DNA of 50,246 bases from Pseudomonas alkylphenolica (GTDB taxonomy: Bacteria > Pseudomonadota > Gammaproteobacteria > Pseudomonadales > Pseudomonadaceae), in NCBI RefSeq assembly GCF_016009175.1, contig NZ_JADUCM010000037.1:1-50246 (forward strand). Reading direction: 5' to 3'. Positions 1 to 7,306 of this stretch are shown here, piece by piece; the first letter of the stretch is position 1, and every line of letters starts with the position of its first letter. The position numbers were made by a program, and so were the translations under genes. The notes beneath the pieces were generated by a model. The model ran no database searches. It worked only from the letters and a program-made list of their open reading frames with translations, and had not been told where the DNA came from.

Positions 1-78
1 GCAGTGAACCGGGTAGATAACGTGTTCGGTGACCGCAACCTGTTCTGTGCTTGTGTACCGGTGGACGACTATCGGTGA
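1..78 (+). CDS. gcvP: Glycine dehydrogenase (decarboxylating), P protein, C-terminal end only
   Basis: Frame 1 is open from the first base and ends at TGA 76-78, giving 25 residues that include GDRNLFCACVP and finish VDDYR. This matches the end of the GcvP family (E. coli ends GDRNLFCSCVPISEYQ, from memory). GcvP is the PLP-dependent subunit that decarboxylates glycine in the cleavage system. Only the tail is present because the gene is cut by the window edge, so nothing can be said about its integrity. It points toward emrB and is separated from it by a GC-rich hairpin. Confidence 0.85.
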   Translation, partial: AVNRVDNVFGDRNLFCACVPVDDYR

Positions 79-85
79 GGCAAGG

Positions 86-146
86 ATCGCCCGCCAGCCC
101 GCGCCCGCCACCCCCCGCCCCGGGGGCGGCAAGCGTGGCGGGCGAT
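86..146. terminator. GC-rich inverted repeat between convergent genes
   Basis: A perfect 11-base inverted repeat (ATCGCCCGCCA at 86-96, TGGCGGGCGAT at 136-146) encloses a second GC-rich hairpin around 113-130. It lies between convergent gcvP and emrB, where a bidirectional terminator is expected. There is no clear T tract, and the C/G runs could partly reflect poor sequence, so the terminator role is inferred. Confidence 0.45.
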
Positions 147-173
147 GGCCTGCAGCGCAGGCCCAATCCCGGG

Positions 174-1724
174 TCAGTGGGCTTCCCCAGCCTTCAAGCC
201 CGCTGGCAGTTTGCGCGTCATCATCACCGCCACCATGCTGATCGCCAAGCCAATGCCAACGAAGTGGAAGGCATCGTTGTAGGCCATGATCATTGCTTGC
301 TGGTGGGTGATTTCACTCAGTTTGCCCAGTGCCGCATTGTCGCTGCCCAGGCGTTCCGCGAGTTGCGTCAGGCGCTCGGCCACCTGCGGGTTGGTGGGTA
401 CAATCGACTCGCGCAAATAATCGAAGTACACCTTGGTACGTGCATCCAGCAGGGTCGCCAGCAAGGCAATGCCGATGGCGCCGCCCAGGTTGCGCAGGAT
501 GTTGAACAGGCTCGAGGCCGAGCCGGCATCCTGGGGCAGGATGTAACTGGTGGCGATCAACGAAATGGTCACCATGATCATCGGTTGCCCAAGCGCGCGG
601 ATGATCTGGATCTGGTTGAACTGCTCGCCGGCAAAGTCCGGGTTGAGCACCCCGGAGCTGAAGCTGGCCAGGCCGAAAAGGCCAAAGCCCAGGGTGCAGA
701 GGATTTTCGGTGAAATCACCTTCATCAGTTGCGGCACCAGCGGGATCAGGAACAGCTGCGGAATCCCCATCCACATGATCACTTCGCCAATCTGCAGGGC
801 GTTGTAGTTCTGGATCTGCGCGAGGTACAGCGGCAGCAGGTAGATCGACCCGTACAAGCCCACCCCCATCCCCAGGCTGGCAATGCTCGACAGGCCGAAG
901 TTGCGGTTGCCGAGAATGCGCAGGTTGATCAGCGGGTTGGGTTTGGAAAACTGCACGATCACAAAGGTGATCAGGCTCAGCAGGGCGATGCTGCCCAGGC
1001 CGACGATCAGGCTCGACTCCAGCCAGTCCTTGCGGTGGCCTTCTTCAAGGAACACCTGCAGGCAGCCCAAACCCACGCCAAGCGTGACGATGCCGGCGTA
1101 GTCGGTGCTTTTCAGCAGTTCCCAGTGTGCTTCCTTTTTTTCCAGGCCATACATCAGGCCGGCGATCATCAGCAGGCCGGGCGGGATGTTGATGTAGAAA
1201 ATGTATTCCCAGCCCCAGTTTTCGGTCAGCCAGCCACCCAGCGTTGGCCCGATGGACGGGGCGAAGGTGGCGGTCATGGCAAACATCGCCATGCCCTTGG
1301 CGCGATGGTGCTCGGGCAACTTGATCAGGGTCAGGGTAAACGCCAGTGGAATCAGTGCGCCACCGGTAAAGCCCTGCATGGCCCTGAAAATGATCATGCT
1401 TTCCAGGTTCCAGGCCATGGAACACAACAGCGACGACACCAGAAAGCCCAGTGATACCCATACCGCCAGGCGCCGTGCCGAGAGCAACTGCACCAGCCAG
1501 GCGGTGAGCGGGATCATGATGATCTCGGCCACCAGGTACGAGGTGGAGATCCACGAGCCTTCTTCCAGCGTCGCCGAGAGGGCGCCCTGGATGTCTTTGA
1601 GCGAGGAGTTGGTGATCTGGATGTCGAGCACCGCCATGAAGGCGCCGAGCATCACACTCATCACTGCGATCCAGTCGCGTCGGCTGGGCTCGCCGACGGG
1701 ACGGATCAGCGCATCACCGGCCAT
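174..1724 (-). CDS. emrB: MFS multidrug efflux transporter, DHA2 (EmrB/QacA) family
   Basis: A 516-residue integral membrane protein of the usual length for the 14-helix DHA2 drug:H+ antiporters. The first helix carries the family pattern around AVLDIQITNSSL (residues ~31-42). The loop after helix 2 and the RAMQGFTGGALIPLAF stretch (~115-130) also fit the family. The protein would sit in the inner membrane and export hydrophobic drugs through an EmrA-type adaptor. Its start lies inside the end of the upstream emrA-like gene (11-base overlap), so the two are co-transcribed and probably translationally coupled. No outer-membrane channel gene is visible, so a TolC/OprM-type partner must be encoded elsewhere. 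Substrate is unknown. Confidence 0.9.
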   Translation of the reverse strand: MAGDALIRPVGEPSRRDWIAVMSVMLGAFMAVLDIQITNSSLKDIQGALSATLEEGSWISTSYLVAEIIMIPLTAWLVQLLSARRLAVWVSLGFLVSSLLCSMAWNLESMIIFRAMQGFTGGALIPLAFTLTLIKLPEHHRAKGMAMFAMTATFAPSIGPTLGGWLTENWGWEYIFYINIPPGLLMIAGLMYGLEKKEAHWELLKSTDYAGIVTLGVGLGCLQVFLEEGHRKDWLESSLIVGLGSIALLSLITFVIVQFSKPNPLINLRILGNRNFGLSSIASLGMGVGLYGSIYLLPLYLAQIQNYNALQIGEVIMWMGIPQLFLIPLVPQLMKVISPKILCTLGFGLFGLASFSSGVLNPDFAGEQFNQIQIIRALGQPMIMVTISLIATSYILPQDAGSASSLFNILRNLGGAIGIALLATLLDARTKVYFDYLRESIVPTNPQVAERLTQLAERLGSDNAALGKLSEITHQQAMIMAYNDAFHFVGIGLAISMVAVMMTRKLPAGLKAGEAH

Positions 1725-2772
1725 GGTCGGCGGTATCCCGGATGTCTACGGTCGCGGTGACCGACATGCCCGGACGAATCCTCCCTTGCAACGGGTTATC
1801 GGCAGCGAAGGTCAGCTTGACTGGAATGCGCTGCACCACCTTGGTGAAGTTGCCGGTGGCGTTATCCGGTGGCAGCAGGCTGAACTGCGCGCCGGAGGCC
1901 GCGAACAGGCTGTCGACACGGGCCGCGATCGGGGTGTCGGGGTAGCTGTCGAACACCAGTTCGGCGTTTTGCCCGGGTTGCATGTGGCCAATCTGGGTTT
2001 CCTTGAAGTTGGCCTGAATCCAGATGGCTTCGTCCGGGACAATCGACAACAGGTAGGCGCCGGCCTGAACCACCTGACCATTGCGGGCGGCGCGCTGGCC
2101 GATCATGCCGCTGATCGGTGCACGGATTTCGCTGCGGGTCAGGTTCAGCTCGGCCTGGGCCAGGTCGGTACGTGCATTGACGATCTGCGCATCCAGACGC
2201 TTGATTTCAGCGGTCAGGGCATTGACCTGCTGACGCTGGCCTTGCAGGTCGGCCTGGGCCTTGCTCACTTGGGAGCGGGCGACATTGTTTTCCGCCGACA
2301 GAGTGGTGACCCGCTCTTCGGAGACGAAGCCTGGCTTGCGCAGGGCTTCGGCGCGGGTCAGGTCCAGTACGGCGCGGCCCAGTGTGGCCTGATTGGCGGC
2401 GACCTGGGCCTGACCGGCGGCGATCATGCTGGCTTGCTGGGTGAGGCGGCTTTCGGCTTGCAGGCGCTCGGCCTGGCGGGTGTCGAGGGCGGCGCGGGCA
2501 CGGTCTACGGCCAGACGAAAATCATCCGGCTCGAGGCGTACCAGCAGGTCGCCCTTGGCCACATGCTGGTTGTCCTGTACCAGCACTTCGTCGATGCGAG
2601 CGCTAAGCTGGCTGGACACGCGGGTGATTTCGCCCTGCACATAGGCGTTGTCGGTGCTTTCGTAGAAGCGCCCTTTGAAGTACCAGTGGGCAAGAAAGGC
2701 GAGGGCAATCAGCAGGACCAGCGTGAGAAAAACCAGCAGGCGGCGTTTGAGTTGAGCGGGCATGGGTACCAT
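1714..2772 (-). CDS. emrA: HlyD-family membrane fusion protein (EmrA-like)
   Basis: Periplasmic adaptor linking the EmrB-like pump to an outer-membrane channel. After a short cytoplasmic head there is one N-terminal membrane helix (residues ~10-30), then a biotinyl-lipoyl half-motif (NAYVQGEITRVSSQLSARI), a long alpha-helical hairpin rich in Ala/Gln/Arg (~90-200), and the returning lipoyl and beta-barrel region (IRAPISGMIGQRAARNGQVV). All are standard for EmrA/HlyD. The start is uncertain: ATGs at 2772 and 2763 are 9 bases apart, both downstream of a weak GGAA, and an in-frame ATG at 2820 has no ribosome site. It is divergent from gltX, with the shared intergenic region holding both promoters. 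No regulator is adjacent. Confidence 0.88.
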   Translation of the reverse strand: MVPMPAQLKRRLLVFLTLVLLIALAFLAHWYFKGRFYESTDNAYVQGEITRVSSQLSARIDEVLVQDNQHVAKGDLLVRLEPDDFRLAVDRARAALDTRQAERLQAESRLTQQASMIAAGQAQVAANQATLGRAVLDLTRAEALRKPGFVSEERVTTLSAENNVARSQVSKAQADLQGQRQQVNALTAEIKRLDAQIVNARTDLAQAELNLTRSEIRAPISGMIGQRAARNGQVVQAGAYLLSIVPDEAIWIQANFKETQIGHMQPGQNAELVFDSYPDTPIAARVDSLFAASGAQFSLLPPDNATGNFTKVVQRIPVKLTFAADNPLQGRIRPGMSVTATVDIRDTADHGR

Positions 2773-2907
2773 CGTTCCAAAAATGTAAGCAAATTTAACC
2801 GTGTTTGGATCCGCATCCACAAGGGGTGATTGCGCCCATTGCTGGAGCCCGATGCCCGCTCCCTGTTAACATCCTGCCTTTGTTTCATCTCTAGTTCGAG
2901 ACAGTCC

Positions 2908-4389
2908 ATGACCACCGTTCGCACGCGTATCGCGCCTTCGCCTACTGGCGATCCCCATGTCGGCACCGCCTACATCGCCCTGTTCAACTACTGCTTTGCC
3001 AAGCAGCACGGCGGCGAGTTCATCCTGCGTATCGAAGATACCGACCAGCTGCGTTCGACCCGCGAGTCGGAACAGCAGATCTTCGACGCCCTGCGCTGGC
3101 TCGGCATCGAGTGGAGCGAAGGTCCGGACGTCGGCGGCCCGCATGGCCCGTACCGGCAGAGCGAGCGGGGCGATATCTACAAGCAGTACGCCCAGCAACT
3201 GGTCGACATGGGCCACGCGTTCCCGTGCTTCTGCACCGCCGAAGAGCTGGATCAGATGCGTGCCGAGCAGATGGCCCGCGGCGAAACCCCGCGCTACGAT
3301 GGCCGCGCCTTGCTGCTCTCGGCTGAAGAAGTGCAGCGCCGCCTGGCCGCAGGCGAGCCGCATGTGATCCGCATGAAGGTGCCGAGCGAAGGCGTCTGCG
3401 TGGTGCCGGACATGCTCCGTGGCGATGTCGAGATCCCGTGGGATCGCATGGACATGCAGGTCCTGATGAAGACCGATGGTCTGCCGACCTACTTCTTGGC
3501 CAACGTCGTCGATGACCACCTGATGGGCATCACCCACGTGTTGCGTGGCGAAGAATGGCTGCCGTCGGCACCGAAACTGATCAAACTGTACGAATACTTC
3601 GGTTGGGAACAGCCGACCCTGTGCTACATGCCGCTGTTGCGTAACCCGGACAAGAGCAAACTGTCCAAACGCAAGAACCCGACCTCGGTGACGTTCTACG
3701 AGCGTATGGGCTTCATGCCGGAAGCCATGCTCAACTACCTGGGGCGCATGGGCTGGTCGATGCCGGACGAGCGTGAAAAGTTCTCCCTGGCGGAGATGGT
3801 CGAGCATTTCGACCTGTCGCGGGTTTCCCTGGGCGGGCCGATCTTCGATATCGAGAAGCTGTCCTGGCTCAACGGCCAGTGGCTGCGCGACCTGCCGGTG
3901 GAAGAGTTTGCTGCGCGCGTGCAGAAGTGGGCGTTCAACAGCGACTACATGATGAAGATCGCGCCACATGTGCAGGGCAGGGTAGAGACCTTCAGCCAGA
4001 TCGCCCCGCTGGGTGGCTTCTTCTTTGAAGGCGCGCTGAAACTCGATGCCAAACTGTTCGAGCACAAGAAACTGTCGGCCGATCAGGTGCGCCAGGTTAT
4101 CCAGTTGATCCTGTGGAAGCTGGAAAGCCTCCGTCAGTGGGAAAAAGACCGTATCACCGGTTGCATCCAGGCGGTGGTCGAAGCGCTGGAGCTGAAGCTG
4201 CGTGATGCCATGCCGCTGATGTTCGCGGCAATCAGTGGCCAGGCAAGCTCCGTGTCGGTGCTCGATGCCATGGAAATCCTTGGCCCTGACCTGACCCGCT
4301 ACCGTCTGCGTCAGGCGCTGGATTTGCTCGGTGGTGTGTCGAAGAAAGAGAACAAAGAGTGGGAGAAGCTGTTGGGCACTATCGCCTGA
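2908..4389 (+). CDS. gltX: Glutamyl-tRNA synthetase
   Basis: Class I aminoacyl-tRNA synthetase that charges tRNA-Glu in the cytoplasm. 493 residues, normal for bacterial GltX. The nucleotide-binding HIGH signature appears as PSPTGDPHVGTAY (residues ~9-21) and the KMSKS-type loop as DKSKLSKRKN (~249-258). The start at 2908 gives MTTVRTRIAPSPTG, the usual N-terminus; the frame is open further upstream to 2830 but that extension is unlike the family. The Glu/Gln choice is settled by context: the genus charges Gln with GlnS, and two tRNA-Glu genes follow 470 and 720 bases downstream. Transcription of gltX probably ends in the REP pair that follows. Confidence 0.97.
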   Translation: MTTVRTRIAPSPTGDPHVGTAYIALFNYCFAKQHGGEFILRIEDTDQLRSTRESEQQIFDALRWLGIEWSEGPDVGGPHGPYRQSERGDIYKQYAQQLVDMGHAFPCFCTAEELDQMRAEQMARGETPRYDGRALLLSAEEVQRRLAAGEPHVIRMKVPSEGVCVVPDMLRGDVEIPWDRMDMQVLMKTDGLPTYFLANVVDDHLMGITHVLRGEEWLPSAPKLIKLYEYFGWEQPTLCYMPLLRNPDKSKLSKRKNPTSVTFYERMGFMPEAMLNYLGRMGWSMPDEREKFSLAEMVEHFDLSRVSLGGPIFDIEKLSWLNGQWLRDLPVEEFAARVQKWAFNSDYMMKIAPHVQGRVETFSQIAPLGGFFFEGALKLDAKLFEHKKLSADQVRQVIQLILWKLESLRQWEKDRITGCIQAVVEALELKLRDAMPLMFAAISGQASSVSVLDAMEILGPDLTRYRLRQALDLLGGVSKKENKEWEKLLGTIA

Positions 4390-4410
4390 CAGCGGATCGC
4401 GTTGTGATTC

Positions 4411-4500
4411 TGTAGGAGCGGATTCATCCGCGATGGGCCGCACAGCGGCCCCCAATTGGGACTGCCGCGCAGTCCATCGCGGATGAATCCGCTCCTACAG
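4411..4500. repeat. REP pair (inverted Pseudomonas palindromic repeats)
   Basis: Two copies of the genus-typical REP unit face each other. TGTAGGAGCGGATTCATCCG starts at 4411, and its reverse complement ends at 4500. The inner part pairs as well (GATGGGCCGC... with ...GCAGTCCATC). The unit sits just downstream of gltX, the common place for such repeats, where they can stabilise or terminate transcripts. It is mobilised by RAYT transposases encoded elsewhere; none is in the window. Confidence 0.85.
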
Positions 4501-4600
4501 GCACCCGCCTGCAACCCCCGTTTTTGCGGGCTGAAACCGGGGCAGGGTGGTAAGTGGTTGTTATCTCGGAAATTTTTTTTGAATTTTGTTGAAAATATAT

Positions 4601-4629
4601 TTGACAGGTTCGCCATCCGATCTTAATAT
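4601..4629 (+). promoter_or_regulatory. Sigma-70 promoter of the tRNA-Ala/Glu cluster
   Basis: A consensus -35 TTGACA (4601-4606), a 17-base spacer and -10 TAATAT (4624-4629). The -10 is followed by a GC-rich discriminator (GCGCCCCG), the hallmark of stringently controlled stable-RNA promoters. An AT-rich stretch (4571-4600) lies where an UP element would be. The first tRNA begins about 75 bases downstream. Confidence 0.8.
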
Positions 4630-4704
4630 GCGCCCCGTCCACAGCGATGAACGAAACGAAACGCGAAGCACCCAGCCAAGCGATTCAGTTCAGAGCGACA
4701 TTGT

Positions 4705-4780
4705 GGGGCTATAGCTCAGCTGGGAGAGCGCCTGCATGGCATGCAGGAGGTCAGCGGTTCGATCCCGCTTAGCTCCACCA
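4705..4780 (+). tRNA. tRNA-Ala (anticodon GGC)
   Basis: Complete cloverleaf. The acceptor GGGGCTA pairs with TAGCTCC, the D arm is GCTCAGCTGGGAGAGC, and the anticodon stem CCTGC/GCAGG holds loop ATGGCAT (anticodon GGC). The TTCGATC T loop and an encoded CCA are present. First gene of a tandemly repeated Ala-Glu unit. Confidence 0.96.
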
Positions 4781-4859
4781 AATTCCGATTCGTAGTCAGC
4801 TACACTGACTGCGAAGTCAACCGGGTTCCAGCAGCCGGGTTGTCAAGGTAAGAAGGTTC

Positions 4860-4935
4860 GTCCCCTTCGTCTAGTGGCCTAGGACACCGCCCTTTCACGG
4901 CGGTAACAGGGGTTCGAGTCCCCTAGGGGACGCCA
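4860..4935 (+). tRNA. tRNA-Glu (anticodon TTC)
   Basis: Cloverleaf with acceptor GTCCCCT/AGGGGAC, anticodon stem CCGCC/GGCGG around loop CTTTCAC (anticodon TTC), T loop TTCGAGT and an encoded GCCA end. It lies downstream of gltX, whose enzyme charges it. Confidence 0.96.
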
Positions 4936-4988
4936 GTTTTACACAAGCGACATCGAAAGAAGTCGCTGGGCCGCGAGGCTAGAAATCT

Positions 4989-5064
4989 GGGGCTATAGCT
5001 CAGCTGGGAGAGCGCCTGCATGGCATGCAGGAGGTCAGCGGTTCGATCCCGCTTAGCTCCACCA
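4989..5064 (+). tRNA. tRNA-Ala (anticodon GGC), second copy
   Basis: Identical by eye over its full length to the tRNA-Ala at 4705, including the encoded CCA. Flanking spacers differ, so the repeat is confined mainly to the mature tRNA sequences. Confidence 0.96.
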
Positions 5065-5108
5065 ATTTTGCCAGGATTCGTGAAAACGGATCTGTACGAA
5101 GGTTACAA

Positions 5109-5184
5109 GTCCCCTTCGTCTAGTGGCCTAGGACACCGCCCTTTCACGGCGGTAACAGGGGTTCGAGTCCCCTAGGGGACGCCA
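5109..5184 (+). tRNA. tRNA-Glu (anticodon TTC), second copy
   Basis: Identical by eye to the tRNA-Glu at 4860, including CCA. It is the last gene of the cluster and is followed 25 bases later by a rho-independent terminator. Confidence 0.96.
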
Positions 5185-5207
5185 TTTTACCCACTTTGTG
5201 GGATTTC

Positions 5208-5244
5208 AAGGCTCATTCGATTATTGAATGAGCCTTTTGTTTTT
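5208..5244 (+). terminator. Rho-independent terminator of the tRNA-Ala/Glu cluster
   Basis: The stem GGCTCATTC/GAATGAGCC (5210-5234) with a short AT-rich loop is followed directly by TTTTGTTTTT. It closes the four-tRNA operon. Confidence 0.9.
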
Positions 5245-5317
5245 GCCCCGAAAAAAGTTTTCCTTTCCTTTTTTCCTCCCTCTCGATCTCGACGCGACAA
5301 GCGGACAGAAAAAACGC

Positions 5318-5354
5318 TTGCGGAAAAATATGATGAGAATAATATTCTACTCAT
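5318..5354 (+). promoter_or_regulatory. Promoter with overlapping TetR-type palindromic operator
   Basis: A near-perfect 22-base palindrome, ATGAG...CTCAT (5333-5354), has an AT-rich core AATATT. It covers a -10-like TAATAT (5340-5345) that lies 16 bases from a -35-like TTGCGG (5318-5323). The palindrome ends 18 bases before the tetR start codon, with CGGAGG as ribosome site between. The position predicts autorepression of the operon, as is usual for TetR repressors. Confidence 0.6.
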
Positions 5355-5372
5355 AATATTCGGAGGCCGGTC

Positions 5373-5912
5373 ATGAACGACAAAAAAGCGAAAACCCGCG
5401 AGCGGATTCTCGATGCAGCCTGCAGCGCGCTGATCCAGCACGGGCCTGCCGAGCCCAGCGTCAACCAGGTCATGAGCGCCGCCGGGCTGACGGTGGGTGG
5501 CTTCTACGCGCACTTCGACAGCAAGGATGCGTTGATGCTTGAAGCCTTCAGCCAGCTGTTGGCCGAGCGCCGGGCCTTGCTGGCCGAGGTCGATCCGAGC
5601 ATGAGCGGTGAAGAGCGCCGCGCGCTGGTGGCCGCGTTCTACCTGTCGCGCAAACACCGCGACGCCACCGAGCGGGGCTGCCCGCTGCCGACTGCCCTGG
5701 GCGAGATGGCGCGCCTGCCTGACGCCTTTCGCCAAGTACTGGCCGATCACCTGGAGCTGATGATGGCCAACCTGGCGGACAGCCCGGAAGACGCCGACAA
5801 AGTGCTGGCCGACATGGCCCTGATGATCGGCGGCCTGACCCTGGCCCGTGCCTTTGGCACTGGCGAATTGTCTGACCGTATCCTGCGTGCCGCCAAGTCG
5901 GCGGTTGTCTGA
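5373..5912 (+). CDS. TetR/AcrR-family transcriptional repressor
   Basis: 179 residues. The N-terminal helix-turn-helix (residues ~7-55) has the TetR signature: RERILDAACSALIQHG, then a recognition helix region ending VGGFYAHFDSKDALMLEAF. The C-terminal all-helical half would bind a small ligand and form the dimer. It starts at 5373 behind a strong CGGAGG. A palindrome in its own promoter is the likely operator. The alpha/beta hydrolase follows 26 bases later, so the ligand may be that enzyme's substrate or product, such as an ester or acyl compound. That link is inference from position only. Confidence 0.88.
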   Translation: MNDKKAKTRERILDAACSALIQHGPAEPSVNQVMSAAGLTVGGFYAHFDSKDALMLEAFSQLLAERRALLAEVDPSMSGEERRALVAAFYLSRKHRDATERGCPLPTALGEMARLPDAFRQVLADHLELMMANLADSPEDADKVLADMALMIGGLTLARAFGTGELSDRILRAAKSAVV

Positions 5913-5938
5913 ACGAGCGAGAGCCCCGGAGCGAAGCG

Positions 5939-6772
5939 ATGAATACCTTGAGCTGGATTCGTAGCGTCAACGGCACCCTTGGACGGCTGGCGCCAGAGCA
6001 CATTGCCGGCAAGATGCACCGCGCCTTCCTGACTCCGCGCAACCTGCCGCCGCGTGAGTGGGAGTTGCCGCTGCTGGCACGTGCCGAGCGCATCACCCTG
6101 CGTTTTGGCTTGTCCGCGCTGCGCTGGGGGCAAGGGCCGACGGTGTTGTTGATGCACGGCTGGGAAGGGCGGCCCACCCAGTTCGCGAACCTGATCGAAA
6201 CGCTGGTGCAGGCCGGCTATACCGCCGTGTCGCTTGAAGGCCCCGCTCATGGCCATTCGCCGGGCAATCAGGCGGATGTCGTGCTGTTCGCCCGGGCCCT
6301 GCTGGAAGCGGCGGCGGAGTTGCCGCCCTTGAAAGCGGTGATCGGTCACTCGATGGGCGGCGCTAGCGTCATGCTCGCATTGCAGTGGGGGCTGCGTGCC
6401 GAAGCGGCCGTTAGCGTTGCGGCGCCGGCGCAGTTGCTGGGTGTGCTGCGGCGTTTCGCCAAGCACCTGGGGCTGCCGACACGGGCGCGTGCCGCCTTTG
6501 TGCGCCAGGTCGAACGGGGCGTTGGCATACCGCTCGGCCGCCTGGACGTCAGCGGCTATCAACTGGACATTCCCGCGCTGATCGTACACGCCGAAGACGA
6601 CCGCCTGGTGCCGGCCAGCGAGGCCCAGGTCATCCACCAGGCATGGTTCGACAGCCGCCTGTTGCTGCTGCCGGAAGGCGGGCACCAGCGGGTTCTGTCC
6701 GACCCGCAGGTGATCGAAGGCGTGCTGGCGCTACTGGCGCATCGTCATTCGCCGGCGCGGCAATTGGCCTGA
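5939..6772 (+). CDS. Alpha/beta-fold hydrolase
   Basis: 277 residues, a normal size for a single-domain serine hydrolase. The nucleophile elbow is GHSMGG with Ser138. An HGWEG oxyanion-type motif follows strand 3 (~72-76). A plausible acid is in VHAEDDRLVP (~217-226) and the catalytic His in EGGHQRVL (~249). No signal peptide is seen, so it is probably cytoplasmic. It is the second gene of a TetR-led operon and is followed 45 bases later by an acyl-CoA-thioesterase-like gene. That suggests ester or acyl-chain chemistry, but the substrate cannot be read from sequence. A GAGC-type ribosome site precedes the ATG. Confidence 0.85.
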   Translation: MNTLSWIRSVNGTLGRLAPEHIAGKMHRAFLTPRNLPPREWELPLLARAERITLRFGLSALRWGQGPTVLLMHGWEGRPTQFANLIETLVQAGYTAVSLEGPAHGHSPGNQADVVLFARALLEAAAELPPLKAVIGHSMGGASVMLALQWGLRAEAAVSVAAPAQLLGVLRRFAKHLGLPTRARAAFVRQVERGVGIPLGRLDVSGYQLDIPALIVHAEDDRLVPASEAQVIHQAWFDSRLLLLPEGGHQRVLSDPQVIEGVLALLAHRHSPARQLA

Positions 6773-6817
6773 GCATCCGTTACACTCATGCCCGTTCACC
6801 ACAGACCTGGAGCGGGC

Positions 6818-7258
6818 ATGAGTTGGGATCTGGCAACACCGTTCACGATCGATCTGCGCGTCGCTGCCGATGACATCGATGGCCTCGGCCACGCCAATAA
6901 CGCGGTTTATGTCACCTGGCTGGAGCGCTGCGCCTGGAGGCATTCCCAGCGCCTGGGGCTGGATCTTGCCGAATACCGGCGCCTGGACCGGGCGATGGCA
7001 GTGGTACGTCACGAAATTGATTACCTCGCCAGCGCCTATGAAGACGACGAGTTGCAACTGGCCACCTGGATTGTCGACTGGGATCAGCGCCTGAAGATGA
7101 CCCGGCGATTCCAGCTGGTACGCCCCAGTGACGGCACCACTTTGCTGCGCGCGCAAACCACCTTTGTCTGCATCGAGTTATCCACAGGGCGACCCAAGCG
7201 TATGCCGGCTGAGTTCATTGAGGGTTATGGACAGGCGCTGATGACCGGAGCGCTGTAG
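6818..7258 (+). CDS. Hotdog-fold acyl-CoA thioesterase (4HBT/YbgC-like)
   Basis: 146 residues, the usual size for a single hotdog domain. The signature DIDGLGHANNAVY places the catalytic-type Asp21 and His25 as in the 4-hydroxybenzoyl-CoA thioesterase family. The C-terminal strand pattern (TTLLRAQTTFVCIE) also fits. The start at 6818 is preferred over the ATG at 6788 because TGGAGCGG precedes it and because the family begins just before this point. It would hydrolyse a cytoplasmic acyl-CoA thioester. It may share a transcript with the hydrolase upstream, although TA-rich sequence just before 6788 could hold a separate promoter. Confidence 0.85.
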   Translation: MSWDLATPFTIDLRVAADDIDGLGHANNAVYVTWLERCAWRHSQRLGLDLAEYRRLDRAMAVVRHEIDYLASAYEDDELQLATWIVDWDQRLKMTRRFQLVRPSDGTTLLRAQTTFVCIELSTGRPKRMPAEFIEGYGQALMTGAL

Positions 7259-7306
7259 TGCGCGGATTTTGCTAGACTGCGCGCCTTTTTGCCCGAGATG
7301 CCACCC

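Noticed and set aside
1201..2829. 542-codon plus-strand ORF across emrB and emrA
   Set aside because: It spans two real genes on the opposite strand and has no motif or ribosome site.
2866..4455. 529-codon minus-strand ORF opposite gltX
   Set aside because: Shadow of gltX; the composition is that of antisense GC-rich code and the start lies in the REP repeat.
4411..4500. Possible CRISPR or phage attachment site beside the tRNAs
   Set aside because: Only two inverted REP units are present, with no spaced direct repeats, no integrase gene and no partial tRNA duplicate flanking foreign DNA.
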